Assembly: GCF_011752065.1 (NCBI RefSeq)
Contig: NZ_JAAIJY010000012.1
Coordinates: 36,068 to 100,067, forward strand
DNA: 64,000 nt
Reading direction: 5' to 3'
Source of the DNA: Actinomyces sp. ZJ308
Lineage (GTDB): Bacteria; Actinomycetota; Actinomycetes; Actinomycetales; Actinomycetaceae
Shown: piece by piece, positions 35,009-43,949 of the stretch
Layout: every line of letters begins with the position of its first letter
Position numbering within the stretch: the first letter of the stretch is position 1
Program-made: the position numbers and the translations under genes
Notes under the pieces: generated by a model
What the model was told of the DNA's origin: nothing
Seen by the model: the letters and a program-made list of their open reading frames with translations, nothing else
Databases searched by the model: none

Positions 35009-36850
35009 ATGAACCTGCCACGACGCACCATCCTGACCACCCTGCCCGCCACGGCGGGGCTCCTGGGACTGGGCGCCTGCTCCGCCGGGGGAGCCGCCTC
35101 GCAGGCCTCCGTCGCGTCCTCGTCGCAGGCCCCCACCGACCCGAAGCTGGCCCTGGATAACGCCGCCTGGCGCTACGACGCCACGGGCGACGTCTACTAC
35201 CAGCTGGGCCTGAGCTATGTGGCCACGCCCCAGGCCTCCGACTACGAGACCCTGGGCATCTACGTGCCCGGCGCCTACCTCTCGGCGACCGACAACGGCA
35301 ACGGCACCTACACCGCCACCATCAACGCCTCCGGCGCCGTCGGCGGTTTCACGGCCGCCACCGCACCGACCGTCTTCCCGGTCAACACCCCGGGCTACTC
35401 CGCCCAGAAGCCGCCCACCGAGTACTCCTACGACACCGTCAAGGCCTACATGGAGGCCGGCTTCATCTACGTCCACGCGGGCCTGCGCGGCAAGGACTCC
35501 AACTCCCAGACCTACTCCGGCAACGCGCCCTGGGGCGTCACCGACCTCAAGGCCGCCGTGCGCTACCGGCGCTACAACGCGGCCTCGGTCCCCGGCGACG
35601 CCGCCAAGGTCTACGTCTTCGGGCACAGCGGGGGAGGGGCCCAGAGCGCCGTCGCCGGGGCCTCGGGCGACAGCGGGCTGTTCGCCCCCTACCTGGCCGC
35701 CCTGGGCGCCGCCACCACCGACTCGGACGGCAAGGCCCTGTCCGACGCCGTCGCCGGGGCCATGTGCTGGTGCCCCATCACCACCCTGGACAGCGCCAAC
35801 GCCGCCTACGAGTGGAACATGGGACAGTTCGCCTCCTCCGGCACCCGGGCCGAGGGCACCTGGACGAAGGCCTACTCCCAGGACCTCGCGGCCGCCTTCC
35901 CGACCTACCTCAACGCGCTGAAGCTCACCGACTCCAGCGGCAAGCCCCTGAGCCTGGAGTCCTCCTCCCAGGGCACCTACCTCGCCGGCTCCTACTACGA
36001 CCACCTCGTGGCGCTCATCCAGAAGTCCCTCAACGACTTCCTAGCGGCCACCACCTTCCCCTACACGCCCTCGTCCACCGAGATGGCGGGGATGGGACCC
36101 GGCGGCGGTGGCGCACCCTCCGGCGGCGCACCCGGTGACGCGGGCGACGGCGGGACACCCCCCTCCGGCAGCGCACCCGCTGGTGGCGCAGCGGATGGTC
36201 AGTCCAGCAGTGAGTCCACCACCTACAACACGGTGGAGGAGTACATCGCCTCCCTCAACTCCTCCGCGCAGTGGGTCACCTACGACGCCTCCACGAACAC
36301 CGCGACGATCACCGGGCTCGAGGGCTTCGTCACCTCCCAGAAGAACGCCTCCAAGGACGTGGGGGCATTCGACGGCGTCGACCGTGCCCAGACCGAGAAC
36401 CTCGTCATGGGCTCGGGCGAGAACAAGCTGCACTTCTCCTCCTCCAGTCGCGAGGTCATCTCCAAGGGGCAGTCGAGGTACTCGTCCCTGAGCGGTTGGA
36501 GTGAGGACTACGGCATCTCCGCCTACGAGACGGACCTGGCGACGAAGGACTCGGTCGGTACGGACATGGTGACGCGAGTATCGATGTACGACCCCCTCTA
36601 TTACCTCACCCAGGACTCCAAGGGACACGGCACCTCCACCATCGCCCCGTCCTGGCGCATCCGCACCGGCATCACTCAGGGCGACACCGCCTCCACCGTG
36701 GAGCTCAACCTCGCCCTGGCGCTCCAGCAGGCCGGAGCCGACAACGTCGACTTCGCGACCATCTGGGGCCAGGGGCACACGATGGCCGAGCTGACCGGCA
36801 CCGGGGAGGAGAACTTCATCGCCTGGGTCACCCAGCAGGCCGGAGCCTGA
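35009..36850 (+). CDS. tannase/feruloyl esterase-like lipoprotein with probable Tat signal
   Basis: 613 residues. The signal MNLPRRTILTTLPATAGLLGLGAC combines an RR pair (Tat-like) with a lipobox LGAC (Cys24). An alpha/beta hydrolase domain of the tannase type follows, with the nucleophile elbow VFGHSGGGAQSAVAGASGDSG, GLRGKDSNSQTYSGNAPWG and a late catalytic His in IWGQGHTMAEL. A Gly/Ala/Pro/Ser-rich insert (about 36090-36225) interrupts the fold between the halves. It is probably an exported esterase acting on a plant phenolic or other ester, as an oral actinomycete might meet in food. AGGGAG precedes the ATG. Confidence 0.82.
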   Translation: MNLPRRTILTTLPATAGLLGLGACSAGGAASQASVASSSQAPTDPKLALDNAAWRYDATGDVYYQLGLSYVATPQASDYETLGIYVPGAYLSATDNGNGTYTATINASGAVGGFTAATAPTVFPVNTPGYSAQKPPTEYSYDTVKAYMEAGFIYVHAGLRGKDSNSQTYSGNAPWGVTDLKAAVRYRRYNAASVPGDAAKVYVFGHSGGGAQSAVAGASGDSGLFAPYLAALGAATTDSDGKALSDAVAGAMCWCPITTLDSANAAYEWNMGQFASSGTRAEGTWTKAYSQDLAAAFPTYLNALKLTDSSGKPLSLESSSQGTYLAGSYYDHLVALIQKSLNDFLAATTFPYTPSSTEMAGMGPGGGGAPSGGAPGDAGDGGTPPSGSAPAGGAADGQSSSESTTYNTVEEYIASLNSSAQWVTYDASTNTATITGLEGFVTSQKNASKDVGAFDGVDRAQTENLVMGSGENKLHFSSSSREVISKGQSRYSSLSGWSEDYGISAYETDLATKDSVGTDMVTRVSMYDPLYYLTQDSKGHGTSTIAPSWRIRTGITQGDTASTVELNLALALQQAGADNVDFATIWGQGHTMAELTGTGEENFIAWVTQQAGA

Positions 36851-36861
36851 GCGGGGCAGGG

Positions 36862-36879
36862 CCCGGGAACGATCCCGGG
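36862..36879 (+). terminator. short hairpin after tannase-like gene
   Basis: 7-bp stem CCCGGGA / TCCCGGG with a 4-nt loop, 12 nt after the stop. Short but well placed. Confidence 0.4.
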
Positions 36880-36944
36880 GAATAACGGCGGCGCCAGATC
36901 GGTTGAGGGGCCGGTTTCCATCCGTCCTCACGAATCGAGCACCC

Positions 36945-37331
36945 ATGCTGACTGTCGCCATGGTCTTCACCGTCCTGGCCGCCGCCCTCCACGTCCTCAT
37001 CTTCTACATGGAGTCCATCGCCTGGGAGGGGGAGCTTGCCCGCAAGACCTTCGGCGGCACTGCCGAGGAGGCCCGGCCCCACGCCTTCTACGCCTTCAAC
37101 CAGGGCTTCTACAACCTCTTCCTCGCGCTCCAGGCGCTCATCGGGGTGGTCCTGGTCGCCATGGGGTACGTGGCGGTCGGTGCCGCCCTCGTGCTGGCCG
37201 GCACCGGTGCGATGCTGGCGGCGGCAGTGGTTCTGGCCCTGGCGTCAGCGCCGCACCGCGCTGCCGCCGCCAAGCAGGGGGTCTTCCCGCTGCTGGCCGT
37301 CGTCCTCACCGTTGCAGCGCTTCTCGCCTGA
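36945..37331 (+). CDS. DUF1304 membrane protein
   Basis: 128 residues with four transmembrane helices. The start MLTVAMVFTVLAAALHVLIFYMESIAW and the segment NQGFYNLFLALQALIGVVLV match DUF1304, a small membrane family of unknown function. The ATG at 36945 is preferred over upstream starts because the family begins at this helix. It converges with the DeoR gene (27 nt between stops). Confidence 0.88.
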   Translation: MLTVAMVFTVLAAALHVLIFYMESIAWEGELARKTFGGTAEEARPHAFYAFNQGFYNLFLALQALIGVVLVAMGYVAVGAALVLAGTGAMLAAAVVLALASAPHRAAAAKQGVFPLLAVVLTVAALLA

Positions 37332-37357
37332 GCCGATCTCAGCGCGGCTGGCCGAGC

Positions 37358-38125
37358 CTAGTCGCACAGCACGACGTCGACCCCGGCCCCTCGCAGCTCG
37401 TCGAGGGTGTCGGGGTCGATCCGGCTCGTCGTCAGCAGCGTGTCGAGGTCCTCGAGGCGGCCGAAACGGTGGGTATTGGTCTGGGTGATCTTGCTGGGGG
37501 CGGTGGGAAGGATCCGCCGGGTCGAGGAGGCCATGATGGCGCGCTTGACCATGGCGTCGTCGGACTCCATGACCGTCAGGCCGTCACGGGCCGAGACGGC
37601 GCAGGTCGACAGCACGGCGACGTCGGCCCGAAAGGCCCGTACGGCATCGACCGCCTCGGCGGAGAACAGGGAGAGCGACTCGGGATCGATCGGGCCACCT
37701 GCGATCGTGACGGTCGCACCGCGCACCAAGGCGAGTGCGGCTCCTGCGCCCAGGGACAGGCACAGGACGCGGATGTCGCGTCCGGCCAGCTGCTCGGCCA
37801 CCATCTCGCAGGTCGTGCCGGAGTCGATGATGACCGCCTCCCCGTCCTCGATGAGCTCGGCGGTGGCCTGCGCCAGGCGGCGCTTGATCTCCACGTCCTG
37901 CCTGCGGCGCATCGCGACCGGGCGGGCCGCGCCGCGTCGAGGGGCGCGCAGGGCCCCGCCGTGGACCCGGGTGACCAGCCCCTCGTGGGCGAGCTCGGTC
38001 AGGTCCCGTCGGATGGTCACCACCGAGACTCCGGTCAGGCGGGAGAGCGCTTGGACGCTGTGGGGCGTGGTGGGGCTCAGGACCCGCAGGATGGCGCGAC
38101 GTCTCTCGCTTGGTGTGCCAGTCAT
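37358..38125 (-). CDS. DeoR-family transcriptional regulator
   Basis: 255 residues. N-terminal helix-turn-helix (ERRRAILRVL, VQALSRLTGVSVVTIRRDL, HGGAL) followed by the DeoR C-terminal sugar-phosphate sensor domain with IDSGTTCEMVAEQL. Such proteins repress carbohydrate genes and are released by phosphorylated sugars. ATG 38125 carries GAGGA just upstream; a GTG 7 codons earlier is possible. Between it and the divergent VOC gene lie several GATCGTT inverted repeats, the likely operators for both. The inducer is unknown. Confidence 0.85.
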   Translation of the reverse strand: MTGTPSERRRAILRVLSPTTPHSVQALSRLTGVSVVTIRRDLTELAHEGLVTRVHGGALRAPRRGAARPVAMRRRQDVEIKRRLAQATAELIEDGEAVIIDSGTTCEMVAEQLAGRDIRVLCLSLGAGAALALVRGATVTIAGGPIDPESLSLFSAEAVDAVRAFRADVAVLSTCAVSARDGLTVMESDDAMVKRAIMASSTRRILPTAPSKITQTNTHRFGRLEDLDTLLTTSRIDPDTLDELRGAGVDVVLCD

Positions 38126-38150
38126 TCTTCCTCGCAATACGAGCACCGAG

Positions 38151-38283
38151 ATGATCGTTTTACGTCATAACGATCGATGACAATGATCGTATGCTCTTCT
38201 ACTGTTGAGGTCAACGGCAGGACGATGTCTTAACCGTTGAAACAATAGAGGAAAGTCGCCTTTCGTTTGTGATCGTTCGATCA
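38151..38283. promoter_or_regulatory. cluster of GATCGTT inverted repeats, probable DeoR operators
   Basis: GATCGTT and AACGATC (38153-38159 and 38169-38175) form a perfect 7-bp inverted repeat with a 9-nt spacer; TGATCG-TT-CGATCA (38270-38283) is a second near-perfect palindrome; further ATGATCGT units occur at 38183-38190. The sites lie between the divergent DeoR and VOC genes, about 110 bp apart, which would permit looping. Confidence 0.6.
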
Positions 38284-38320
38284 TCGACGGCGCCTCTGAC
38301 TCATCAGAAAGGGAAAGATC

Positions 38321-38761
38321 ATGCCGCACCTCGACCACGTCGCCATCTGGGTCGCCGATCTCGACGCCGCCCGCGACTTCTACTCCCACTGGTTCAACGG
38401 CCACGCCAACGGCCTCTATGAGAACCCCAGGACCGGGCTGCGCACCCACATCCTCCACTTCACCGACACCCCGTCCGAGGGGCGGCGCACCAGGCTGGAG
38501 GTCATGACCCGACCGGGGCTCGAAGGACGTCGCGAGGCCGAGGGGCTGGGATGGGCGCACGTCTCCTTCAGTCTGCCGGGGCGCGACGACGTCGATCGGC
38601 TGGCGGCCGACATGCGTGAGGCCGGGGTGCCCGTCGTCGACGGACCGCGTCGGACCGGCGACGGCTACTACGAGGCTGCCGTGCTCGACCCCGAGGGCAA
38701 CCGCATCGAGCTCGTCGCCGCCGACTACTCCGACGACGTCGCCCTGCGCCCGACCTTCTGA
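38321..38761 (+). CDS. VOC (glyoxalase/bleomycin-resistance) family protein
   Basis: 146 residues with the beta-alpha-beta-beta-beta repeats of the vicinal oxygen chelate fold: PHLDHVAIWVADLDAARDFYSHWF and WAHVSFSLPGRDDVDRLAADM ... DPEGNRIELV. Metal ligands are likely His6, Glu75-type and Glu at the end of the second half. A lyase or dioxygenase role is possible; substrate unknown. AAAGGGAAAG precedes ATG 38321. It is divergent from a DeoR gene with operator-like repeats between them, so it is probably that regulator's target. Confidence 0.82.
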   Translation: MPHLDHVAIWVADLDAARDFYSHWFNGHANGLYENPRTGLRTHILHFTDTPSEGRRTRLEVMTRPGLEGRREAEGLGWAHVSFSLPGRDDVDRLAADMREAGVPVVDGPRRTGDGYYEAAVLDPEGNRIELVAADYSDDVALRPTF

Positions 38762-38798
38762 AGGCGGAGGCTCCGGAAATGAGGCGTACGGCGGGGTT

Positions 38799-39845
38799 CT
38801 AGGCCCAGGGCAGGCCCACGAGCTTGCCCTGGTGGCGCCCCGAGGCCATGTCCTCATGCGCCCGGGCGATCTCGGACAGGGGGTAGGAGTGGACGGGAAA
38901 GAGATCAAGGTCTCCCGACTCGATCCGCTCCAGGACGCGCTGAAGCACCTCGGCGGGCAGGTCATCGGCCTCGCCCGCGTAGGTCGTCAGCCGCACTCCG
39001 TTCGGAATCCAGTCCATGGGGTAGAAGTCCCTGATCGTCCACGAGTCCGACAGCATCCCCGAGAAGCACACCGTCCCGTGCACCGCCGTGGCCGCCAGCG
39101 AGTCCCGCAGCGTCGGTACTCCCACCAGCTCGAGGACGGCGTCGACCCCGTCCGGCTGCTCCTGGCGCAGTCGCGAGGCGACGTCGCCGTCGTCCAGGAT
39201 CGGGGCGACGCCTCGGGCTCGTAGAAGCTCCAGCCCGGCCTCACGCCGAGAGGTCGCGTAGACCCGACAGCCCGCGTCCAGCGCGAGTGCGGCGGCGGCC
39301 AGTCCCAGTGCCGAGGTTCCTCCACGGACCAGCAGGCTCTGCCCGGGTTGCAGGTCCAGGCCGGTCCTCAGGGCTCCGTGGGCCGTCTGCAGCGTCTCCG
39401 GCACGGAGCCGAGGACCTCCCACGGGAGGTCGGAGTGGAAGGTGATGACCTGTGAGCGCGGTACGACGACGTACTGCGCGTAGCCGCCGTCGAAGAGCCG
39501 CCCCATCCCGCCCATCATGGTGACCGCCTGGGTGCCGGGCGCCAGAGATCCCTGGGGGTCGAGGTCAATGACCCCGGTCGCCTCGATCCCCAGGACGCGA
39601 GGGAAGGTCATCCCCTCGGCCATGCCGTGCACGGAGTGGTACTCGCTGCGGTTGAGGCCGAAGGCCATGACCCTCAGACGCACCCAGTCCTTCGGAGGAA
39701 CCGGTACCGGGAGCCTGACGATGCGAAGGTTGTCAATGCTGCCCGGCTCGTCGAGCCGGGCAGCCAGCATGGTCGATGGACTCGAGGCGGCGGCCGTGGT
39801 TGGGGGAGTGGCAGTGGGAGTAGCGTTATCGAGATCGCTTGGCAT
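38799..39845 (-). CDS. zinc-independent alcohol dehydrogenase/quinone oxidoreductase (MDR) family
   Basis: 348 residues. GroES-like N-terminal domain (to ~160) and NAD(P)-binding Rossmann domain with LLVRGGTSALGLAAAALALDAG. The Cys/His zinc ligands of true ADHs are absent, as in quinone oxidoreductases. ATG 39845 has GGAGG about 8 nt upstream. It converges on the VOC gene and is divergent from the OpuC operon. Physiological substrate unknown. A 25-residue Ser/Ala/Thr-rich N-terminus precedes the family start. Confidence 0.88.
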   Translation of the reverse strand: MPSDLDNATPTATPPTTAAASSPSTMLAARLDEPGSIDNLRIVRLPVPVPPKDWVRLRVMAFGLNRSEYHSVHGMAEGMTFPRVLGIEATGVIDLDPQGSLAPGTQAVTMMGGMGRLFDGGYAQYVVVPRSQVITFHSDLPWEVLGSVPETLQTAHGALRTGLDLQPGQSLLVRGGTSALGLAAAALALDAGCRVYATSRREAGLELLRARGVAPILDDGDVASRLRQEQPDGVDAVLELVGVPTLRDSLAATAVHGTVCFSGMLSDSWTIRDFYPMDWIPNGVRLTTYAGEADDLPAEVLQRVLERIESGDLDLFPVHSYPLSEIARAHEDMASGRHQGKLVGLPWA

Positions 39846-39913
39846 TTCCGTACCTCCAGGGGGAACAGTTGGTGACTACCTGGGTGTTTGCTCTCAATCC
39901 TGCACCAATCGTC

Positions 39914-39942
39914 TTGGTAAAGCCTGCCTGTTGGAATATCGG
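39914..39942 (+). promoter_or_regulatory. possible promoter of the OpuC operon
   Basis: TTGGTA (39914-39919) and TATCGG (39937-39942) with a 17-bp spacer. The operon's first start codon is about 80 nt downstream. A second candidate (TTGGAA 39931 with TGATAC 39954) overlaps it. Confidence 0.35.
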
Positions 39943-40020
39943 CAGAGGACGGCTGATACGGTTGCCGGACGCCATGCGGTCGTGTCGTCCACGGCCAGGA
40001 GAGGACATCCGGCACCTTCT

Positions 40021-40941
40021 ATGAGCAGCACCATCACCTTCGATGCCGTCACCAAGCTGTACCCGGCAGGGAGGGGCGCCGGATCCGGGGCGCCCGCCGT
40101 CGACTCCTTCTCAGCCTGTATCGAGGCCGGTACCACCACCGTGCTGCTGGGCTCCTCCGGCTGCGGCAAGACCACCCTGCTGCGCATGGTCAACCGCATG
40201 GTGGAGCCCACCAGTGGTGCGGTACTCATCGACGACGAGGATGTCGCCACCCGTGACGCCGTGGCCCTGCGTCGCTCCATCGGCTACGTCATGCAGAACG
40301 CCGGTCTGCTGCCGCACCGTCGCGTCATCGACAACATCACCCTCGTGCCCCGCTTGCAGGGCGTGGGGCGCGGCGAGTCCCGGCAGCGGGCCCTCGAGCT
40401 CATGGAACTGCTCGACCTCGATCACGACCTGGCCGGGCGCTACCCCCACCAGCTCTCCGGCGGTCAGGCCCAGCGGGTCGGCGTGGCCCGGGCGCTGGCC
40501 GCGGACCCCGAGGTGCTGCTCATGGATGAGCCCTTCGGCGCCGTCGACCCCCTGGTGCGTCGCGAGCTCCAACGGGAGATGGTCCGGATCCAGGCCGAGC
40601 TGGGCAAGACGATCATCTTCGTGACCCACGACGTCGACGAGGCCCTGGCCCTGGGGGACGAGATCATCCTTCTGCGCGAGGGCGCCCAGGTCGCCCAGCG
40701 CGGCAGTGGCCCGGAGCTGCTCGCCGAACCCGCCGACGACTTCGTGGCCCGTTTCCTCGGGCTCGACGACGCCGCGCGCCAGCTGCGACTGGAGGACGTC
40801 GCCGACGCCCGGATCGTCCTGGACCGGGCCGGCCGCGCCGTCGGGCGCCTGGCAGCCGGCCCGGACCCGGAGGCGGACAAGGCCCCGGGCGTCAGGACCG
40901 TGAGGATTCAGACGCCTCAGGCTGGGGAGACGCCGGCATGA
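40021..40941 (+). CDS. osmoprotectant (glycine betaine/choline) ABC transporter ATP-binding protein
   Basis: 306 residues, OpuCA/ProV-like. Walker A GSSGCGKTT, signature LSGGQAQR, Walker B VLLMDEPFGAVDP, switch His FVTHDVDEAL. The tandem CBS domains that many OpuCA proteins carry after the ATPase are missing; only ~60 residues follow. The ATG at 40021 is used because it begins at the family start; the longer upstream frame covers the divergent gene's promoter. The next permease starts within its last codon (ATGA). Confidence 0.88.
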   Translation: MSSTITFDAVTKLYPAGRGAGSGAPAVDSFSACIEAGTTTVLLGSSGCGKTTLLRMVNRMVEPTSGAVLIDDEDVATRDAVALRRSIGYVMQNAGLLPHRRVIDNITLVPRLQGVGRGESRQRALELMELLDLDHDLAGRYPHQLSGGQAQRVGVARALAADPEVLLMDEPFGAVDPLVRRELQREMVRIQAELGKTIIFVTHDVDEALALGDEIILLREGAQVAQRGSGPELLAEPADDFVARFLGLDDAARQLRLEDVADARIVLDRAGRAVGRLAAGPDPEADKAPGVRTVRIQTPQAGETPA

Positions 40942-41666
40942 GCTGGGTCCTGGCCAACCTGTCCACCATCGCCGGGCACCTGCTGGCCCATCTGCTCCAG
41001 GCGGTTCCGGCGATCATCGCCGCCTTCGTCCTGGCGATCCCCATCGCCAGGCTGGCCCGTGCATCCCGCCCGCTGCGCGCCGTACTGGTGACCGGCTCCT
41101 CCCTGCTCTACGCCGTGCCGTCCCTGGCGCTGTTCGTCATCCTGCCGATCATCCTGGCCACCGGTATCCGGGACCCGCTCAACGTCATCGTGGCCCTGAC
41201 CCTCTACGGCCTGGCGCTCCTGGTGCCGGCCACCGCTGACGCCCTCGACGCCGTCGACGCCCGCGTCCTGGACGCCGCCACCGCCATGGGCATGGGACGC
41301 ATCCGGTGCTTCCTCACCGTCGAGCTGCCCCTGGCGGGCCCAGCGATCCTCACCGGACTGCGCGTGGTGACGGTCTCAACGATCTCACTGACCACCGTCG
41401 GAGCCGTGCTGGGCGTGCGCAGCCTGGGCTGGCTGTTCACCGATGGATTCCAGCGCGGCATCACCGCGGAGATCGTCACCGGCCTGGTGGCCACCGCGGC
41501 CCTGGCCCTCGTGCTGGACGGGCTCGTCCTGGCCCTGGGCCGCCTGTGCCTTCCCTGGACCTGGAAACGCGCCGGCGCTGCCGGGCAGGTGCCCGGGGCC
41601 GCCGAGGCTCCCGCAGCCGGCGGTCACGAGGGTAACGGCCGCAAGGACCAGGAGGACGACGCATGA
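40938..41666 (+). CDS. osmoprotectant ABC transporter permease (OpuCB-like)
   Basis: 242 residues with five or six transmembrane helices and a hydrophilic C-terminal tail. Family features: SLLYAVPSLALFVILPIIL near residues 55-73 and the EAA-like loop DAATAMGMGRIRCFLTVELPLAGPAI. ATGA overlaps link it to genes on both sides. It forms half of the importer's membrane domain. Confidence 0.88.
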   Translation: MSWVLANLSTIAGHLLAHLLQAVPAIIAAFVLAIPIARLARASRPLRAVLVTGSSLLYAVPSLALFVILPIILATGIRDPLNVIVALTLYGLALLVPATADALDAVDARVLDAATAMGMGRIRCFLTVELPLAGPAILTGLRVVTVSTISLTTVGAVLGVRSLGWLFTDGFQRGITAEIVTGLVATAALALVLDGLVLALGRLCLPWTWKRAGAAGQVPGAAEAPAAGGHEGNGRKDQEDDA

Positions 41667-42343
41667 GATTCGTCCTGGCCGCACTGGCCTACATCGCCGA
41701 CCCCGCCCACTGGGGCGGTGCCATGGGGATCGGCCCACTGCTGGCCCAGCACGTCCTGTACTCCCTGGCCGGGGTCCTCATCGCGGCCCTCATCGGAGTG
41801 CCTGCCGGTTGGTGGGTGGGCCACACCGGGCGTGGGCGCACCTGGGTGCAGCCACTCAGCGGCGCGGCCCGCTCCCTGCCCACCCTCGGACTCATCACCC
41901 TGTTCGGACTGGCGCTCGGGGTCGGCCTGAGCGCCCCCATGATCGCCTTCGTCATCCTGGCCCTGCCCAGTGTCCTGGCCGGATCCATGAGCGGCGTACG
42001 GGCGGCCTCGGTCATGGCAGTGGACGGGGCCCGGGCCAGTGGCATGAGCGAGCTCCAGGTCCTCCGGCGGGTGGAGATCCCCCTGGGCGCCCCACTGCTC
42101 ATCGGAGGGCTGCGCTCGGCCAGCCTCCAGGTCATCTCCACCGCCACACTGGCCGCCTACACCGGCGCCGGCGGTCTGGGCCGACTCATGTTCCTGGGGC
42201 TCAAGACCCAGGACTACGTCATGATGCTCGCCTCGGCGCTCCTGGTCATCGCCCTCGCTCTGGCCTCCGAGGCCCTCTTCGCTCTCGCCCAACGGGCCGT
42301 CACGCCCCCGGGCGCCCGGCAGCACCGGAAGGAACCAGCATGA
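41663..42343 (+). CDS. osmoprotectant ABC transporter permease (OpuCD-like)
   Basis: 226 residues with six transmembrane helices; the EAA-like loop is VDGARASGMSELQVLRRVEIPLGAPLLIGG, and LPTLGLITLFGLALGVGL is an early conserved segment. The start and stop both overlap neighbours (ATGA), so it is in a tightly packed operon. It pairs with the preceding permease. Confidence 0.88.
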   Translation: MRFVLAALAYIADPAHWGGAMGIGPLLAQHVLYSLAGVLIAALIGVPAGWWVGHTGRGRTWVQPLSGAARSLPTLGLITLFGLALGVGLSAPMIAFVILALPSVLAGSMSGVRAASVMAVDGARASGMSELQVLRRVEIPLGAPLLIGGLRSASLQVISTATLAAYTGAGGLGRLMFLGLKTQDYVMMLASALLVIALALASEALFALAQRAVTPPGARQHRKEPA

Positions 42344-43347
42344 CCGCACATTCCAGCCCGCGCTCCGCAAGGCCGTTGACACGACGCGGCCTGCTGGCCG
42401 GCGTCGGTGCACTGAGCGGCCTCACCGTGCTCAGCGCCTGCTCCAACACCGATCCCTTCGCCATCGACCGGGCCGGGGCGGGCTACACCGGCGGCCCCAT
42501 CATCATCGGCAGCCAGCAGTACTACTCCAACGAGATCATCGCCGAGCTCTACGCCCAGATGTTGGAGAAGGCCGACCTGACCGTCACCCGCGAGTACCAG
42601 ATCGGCCAGCGCGAGGTCTACCTGCCCGAGCTCGAGTCCGGCAGGATCCACGTCATCCCCGAGTACGGTGGCAACCTGCTGGAGTACTACAGCAGGACCA
42701 GCGGCACGGCGGGCCCCACTGGCGCTTCCAGCTCCAGCGGCTCAGCCACCCCCTCCCGCAGCGCCAGCGACACCGCCTCGATTCAGGACACCCTGCTGAC
42801 GATCCTGCCGCGCTCCCTGACCGTCCTGACCCCGGCCGAGGCCACGGATCAGGACTCCCTGGCCGTCACCCGGGCCACCGCCCAGGCCCACTCACTGACC
42901 TCCATCGCCGACCTGACCTCCCTGGGACGGCCCATCACGATCGCCGCGAACTCGGAGTTCACCACCCGTCCCTACGGGCCTGAGGGGCTCAAGGCCGTGT
43001 ACGGCATCGAGGCCTCCGTCACGCCGGTGGAGGACTCAGGCGGTCCCCTGACCGTCAAGGCACTCACCGACGGAACCGTCGACGTCGCCGACATCTACTC
43101 CTCGGACCCCGCCATCCAGACGCAGGACCTCGTCGTCCTGTCCGATCCTCGGATGCTCATCCTCCCGCAGAACGTCACCCCGTTGGTGTCGGCCACGTTG
43201 CCGGCCATCGCGGTGACCGCCATCAACCGGGTCTCGGCGCTGCTGACCCCCGACGAGCTTCGTTCCCTCAATCAGCGCTCCACCGGCGAGGGACTGAGCT
43301 CCAAGGTCATCGCCACCGACTGGCTCACGGCCAAGAAGCTGCTCTAA
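42340..43347 (+). CDS. osmoprotectant-binding lipoprotein (OpuCC-like) with probable Tat signal
   Basis: 335 residues. The signal peptide has RR (PLTRRGLLAGVGALSGLTVL) and lipobox LSAC. The mature OpuAC domain contains QYYSNEIIAELYAQMLE, HVIPEYGGNLLEYY and VKALTDGTVDVADIYSSDPAI. A ~30-residue Ser/Thr-rich insert (42686-42780) separates the two lobes, longer than in relatives. The ATG at 42340 overlaps the previous stop. It binds glycine betaine, choline or similar compounds outside the cell; exact ligand uncertain. Confidence 0.86.
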   Translation: MTAHSSPRSARPLTRRGLLAGVGALSGLTVLSACSNTDPFAIDRAGAGYTGGPIIIGSQQYYSNEIIAELYAQMLEKADLTVTREYQIGQREVYLPELESGRIHVIPEYGGNLLEYYSRTSGTAGPTGASSSSGSATPSRSASDTASIQDTLLTILPRSLTVLTPAEATDQDSLAVTRATAQAHSLTSIADLTSLGRPITIAANSEFTTRPYGPEGLKAVYGIEASVTPVEDSGGPLTVKALTDGTVDVADIYSSDPAIQTQDLVVLSDPRMLILPQNVTPLVSATLPAIAVTAINRVSALLTPDELRSLNQRSTGEGLSSKVIATDWLTAKKLL

Positions 43348-43358
43348 GGGGACTCCGC

Positions 43359-43949
43359 CTACAGGTGCCGCCAGGTCTCCACCCGCCAGCGAGCGTCCCC
43401 GGAGGCCGGCCGCCACCGACCCCGCGAATCGGACCGGGCCGGGTCGATGACCCACTCCTGGCTGCTGATCCCCGGTGCGTGCACCAGCGCCGAGTCGGGC
43501 AGACCGCGCTCGCGGGCTCGCGACGTCGCATCAAGATCCAGGACGCTGACGACGAGCACGTCGGGCAGGCCCTGGGCCAGCGCCTGCTCGTAGACGCTTC
43601 CGCCGCCGATGACCCACAGGCGGGGCAGACCCGCCGCGGTGCCCTGCCGGGAGTCGGGCCCCAGGTCCGCGGCCAGGCCCCGTGCCGCCACCGAGAGCCC
43701 CTCACGCAGCGAGCCGGCACGGATCGCGCCCTCGGCCTGCCAGAAGCGGTCGCGAGTGAGAACCACGTTGCGCCGGCCGGGCAGGGCACCGCCCAGGGAC
43801 TCCCAGGTGGTGCGCCCCATGACCAGGCCGCAGCCCATGGTCGTGGCCTTGAAGTGGGCGAAGTCGGCCGGCACGCGCCACAGCATGTCGCCGTCGGCTC
43901 CCAGGAGTCCGGTGACGTCCTGGGCCCAGATCATCCCCAGACCGCTCAT
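43359..43949 (-). CDS. folA: dihydrofolate reductase
   Basis: 196 residues, slightly long for bacterial DHFR. Features: [30 protein letters not shown] (catalytic acidic position Asp of PADF), [27 protein letters not shown] and [13 protein letters not shown]. It makes tetrahydrofolate with NADPH, restoring the cofactor used by ThyA. The start overlaps the thyA stop (ATGA), so thyA-folA are one transcription unit with the EcsC-like gene upstream. The extra length lies in the final ~40 residues. Confidence 0.93.
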   Translation of the reverse strand: MSGLGMIWAQDVTGLLGADGDMLWRVPADFAHFKATTMGCGLVMGRTTWESLGGALPGRRNVVLTRDRFWQAEGAIRAGSLREGLSVAARGLAADLGPDSRQGTAAGLPRLWVIGGGSVYEQALAQGLPDVLVVSVLDLDATSRARERGLPDSALVHAPGISSQEWVIDPARSDSRGRWRPASGDARWRVETWRHL

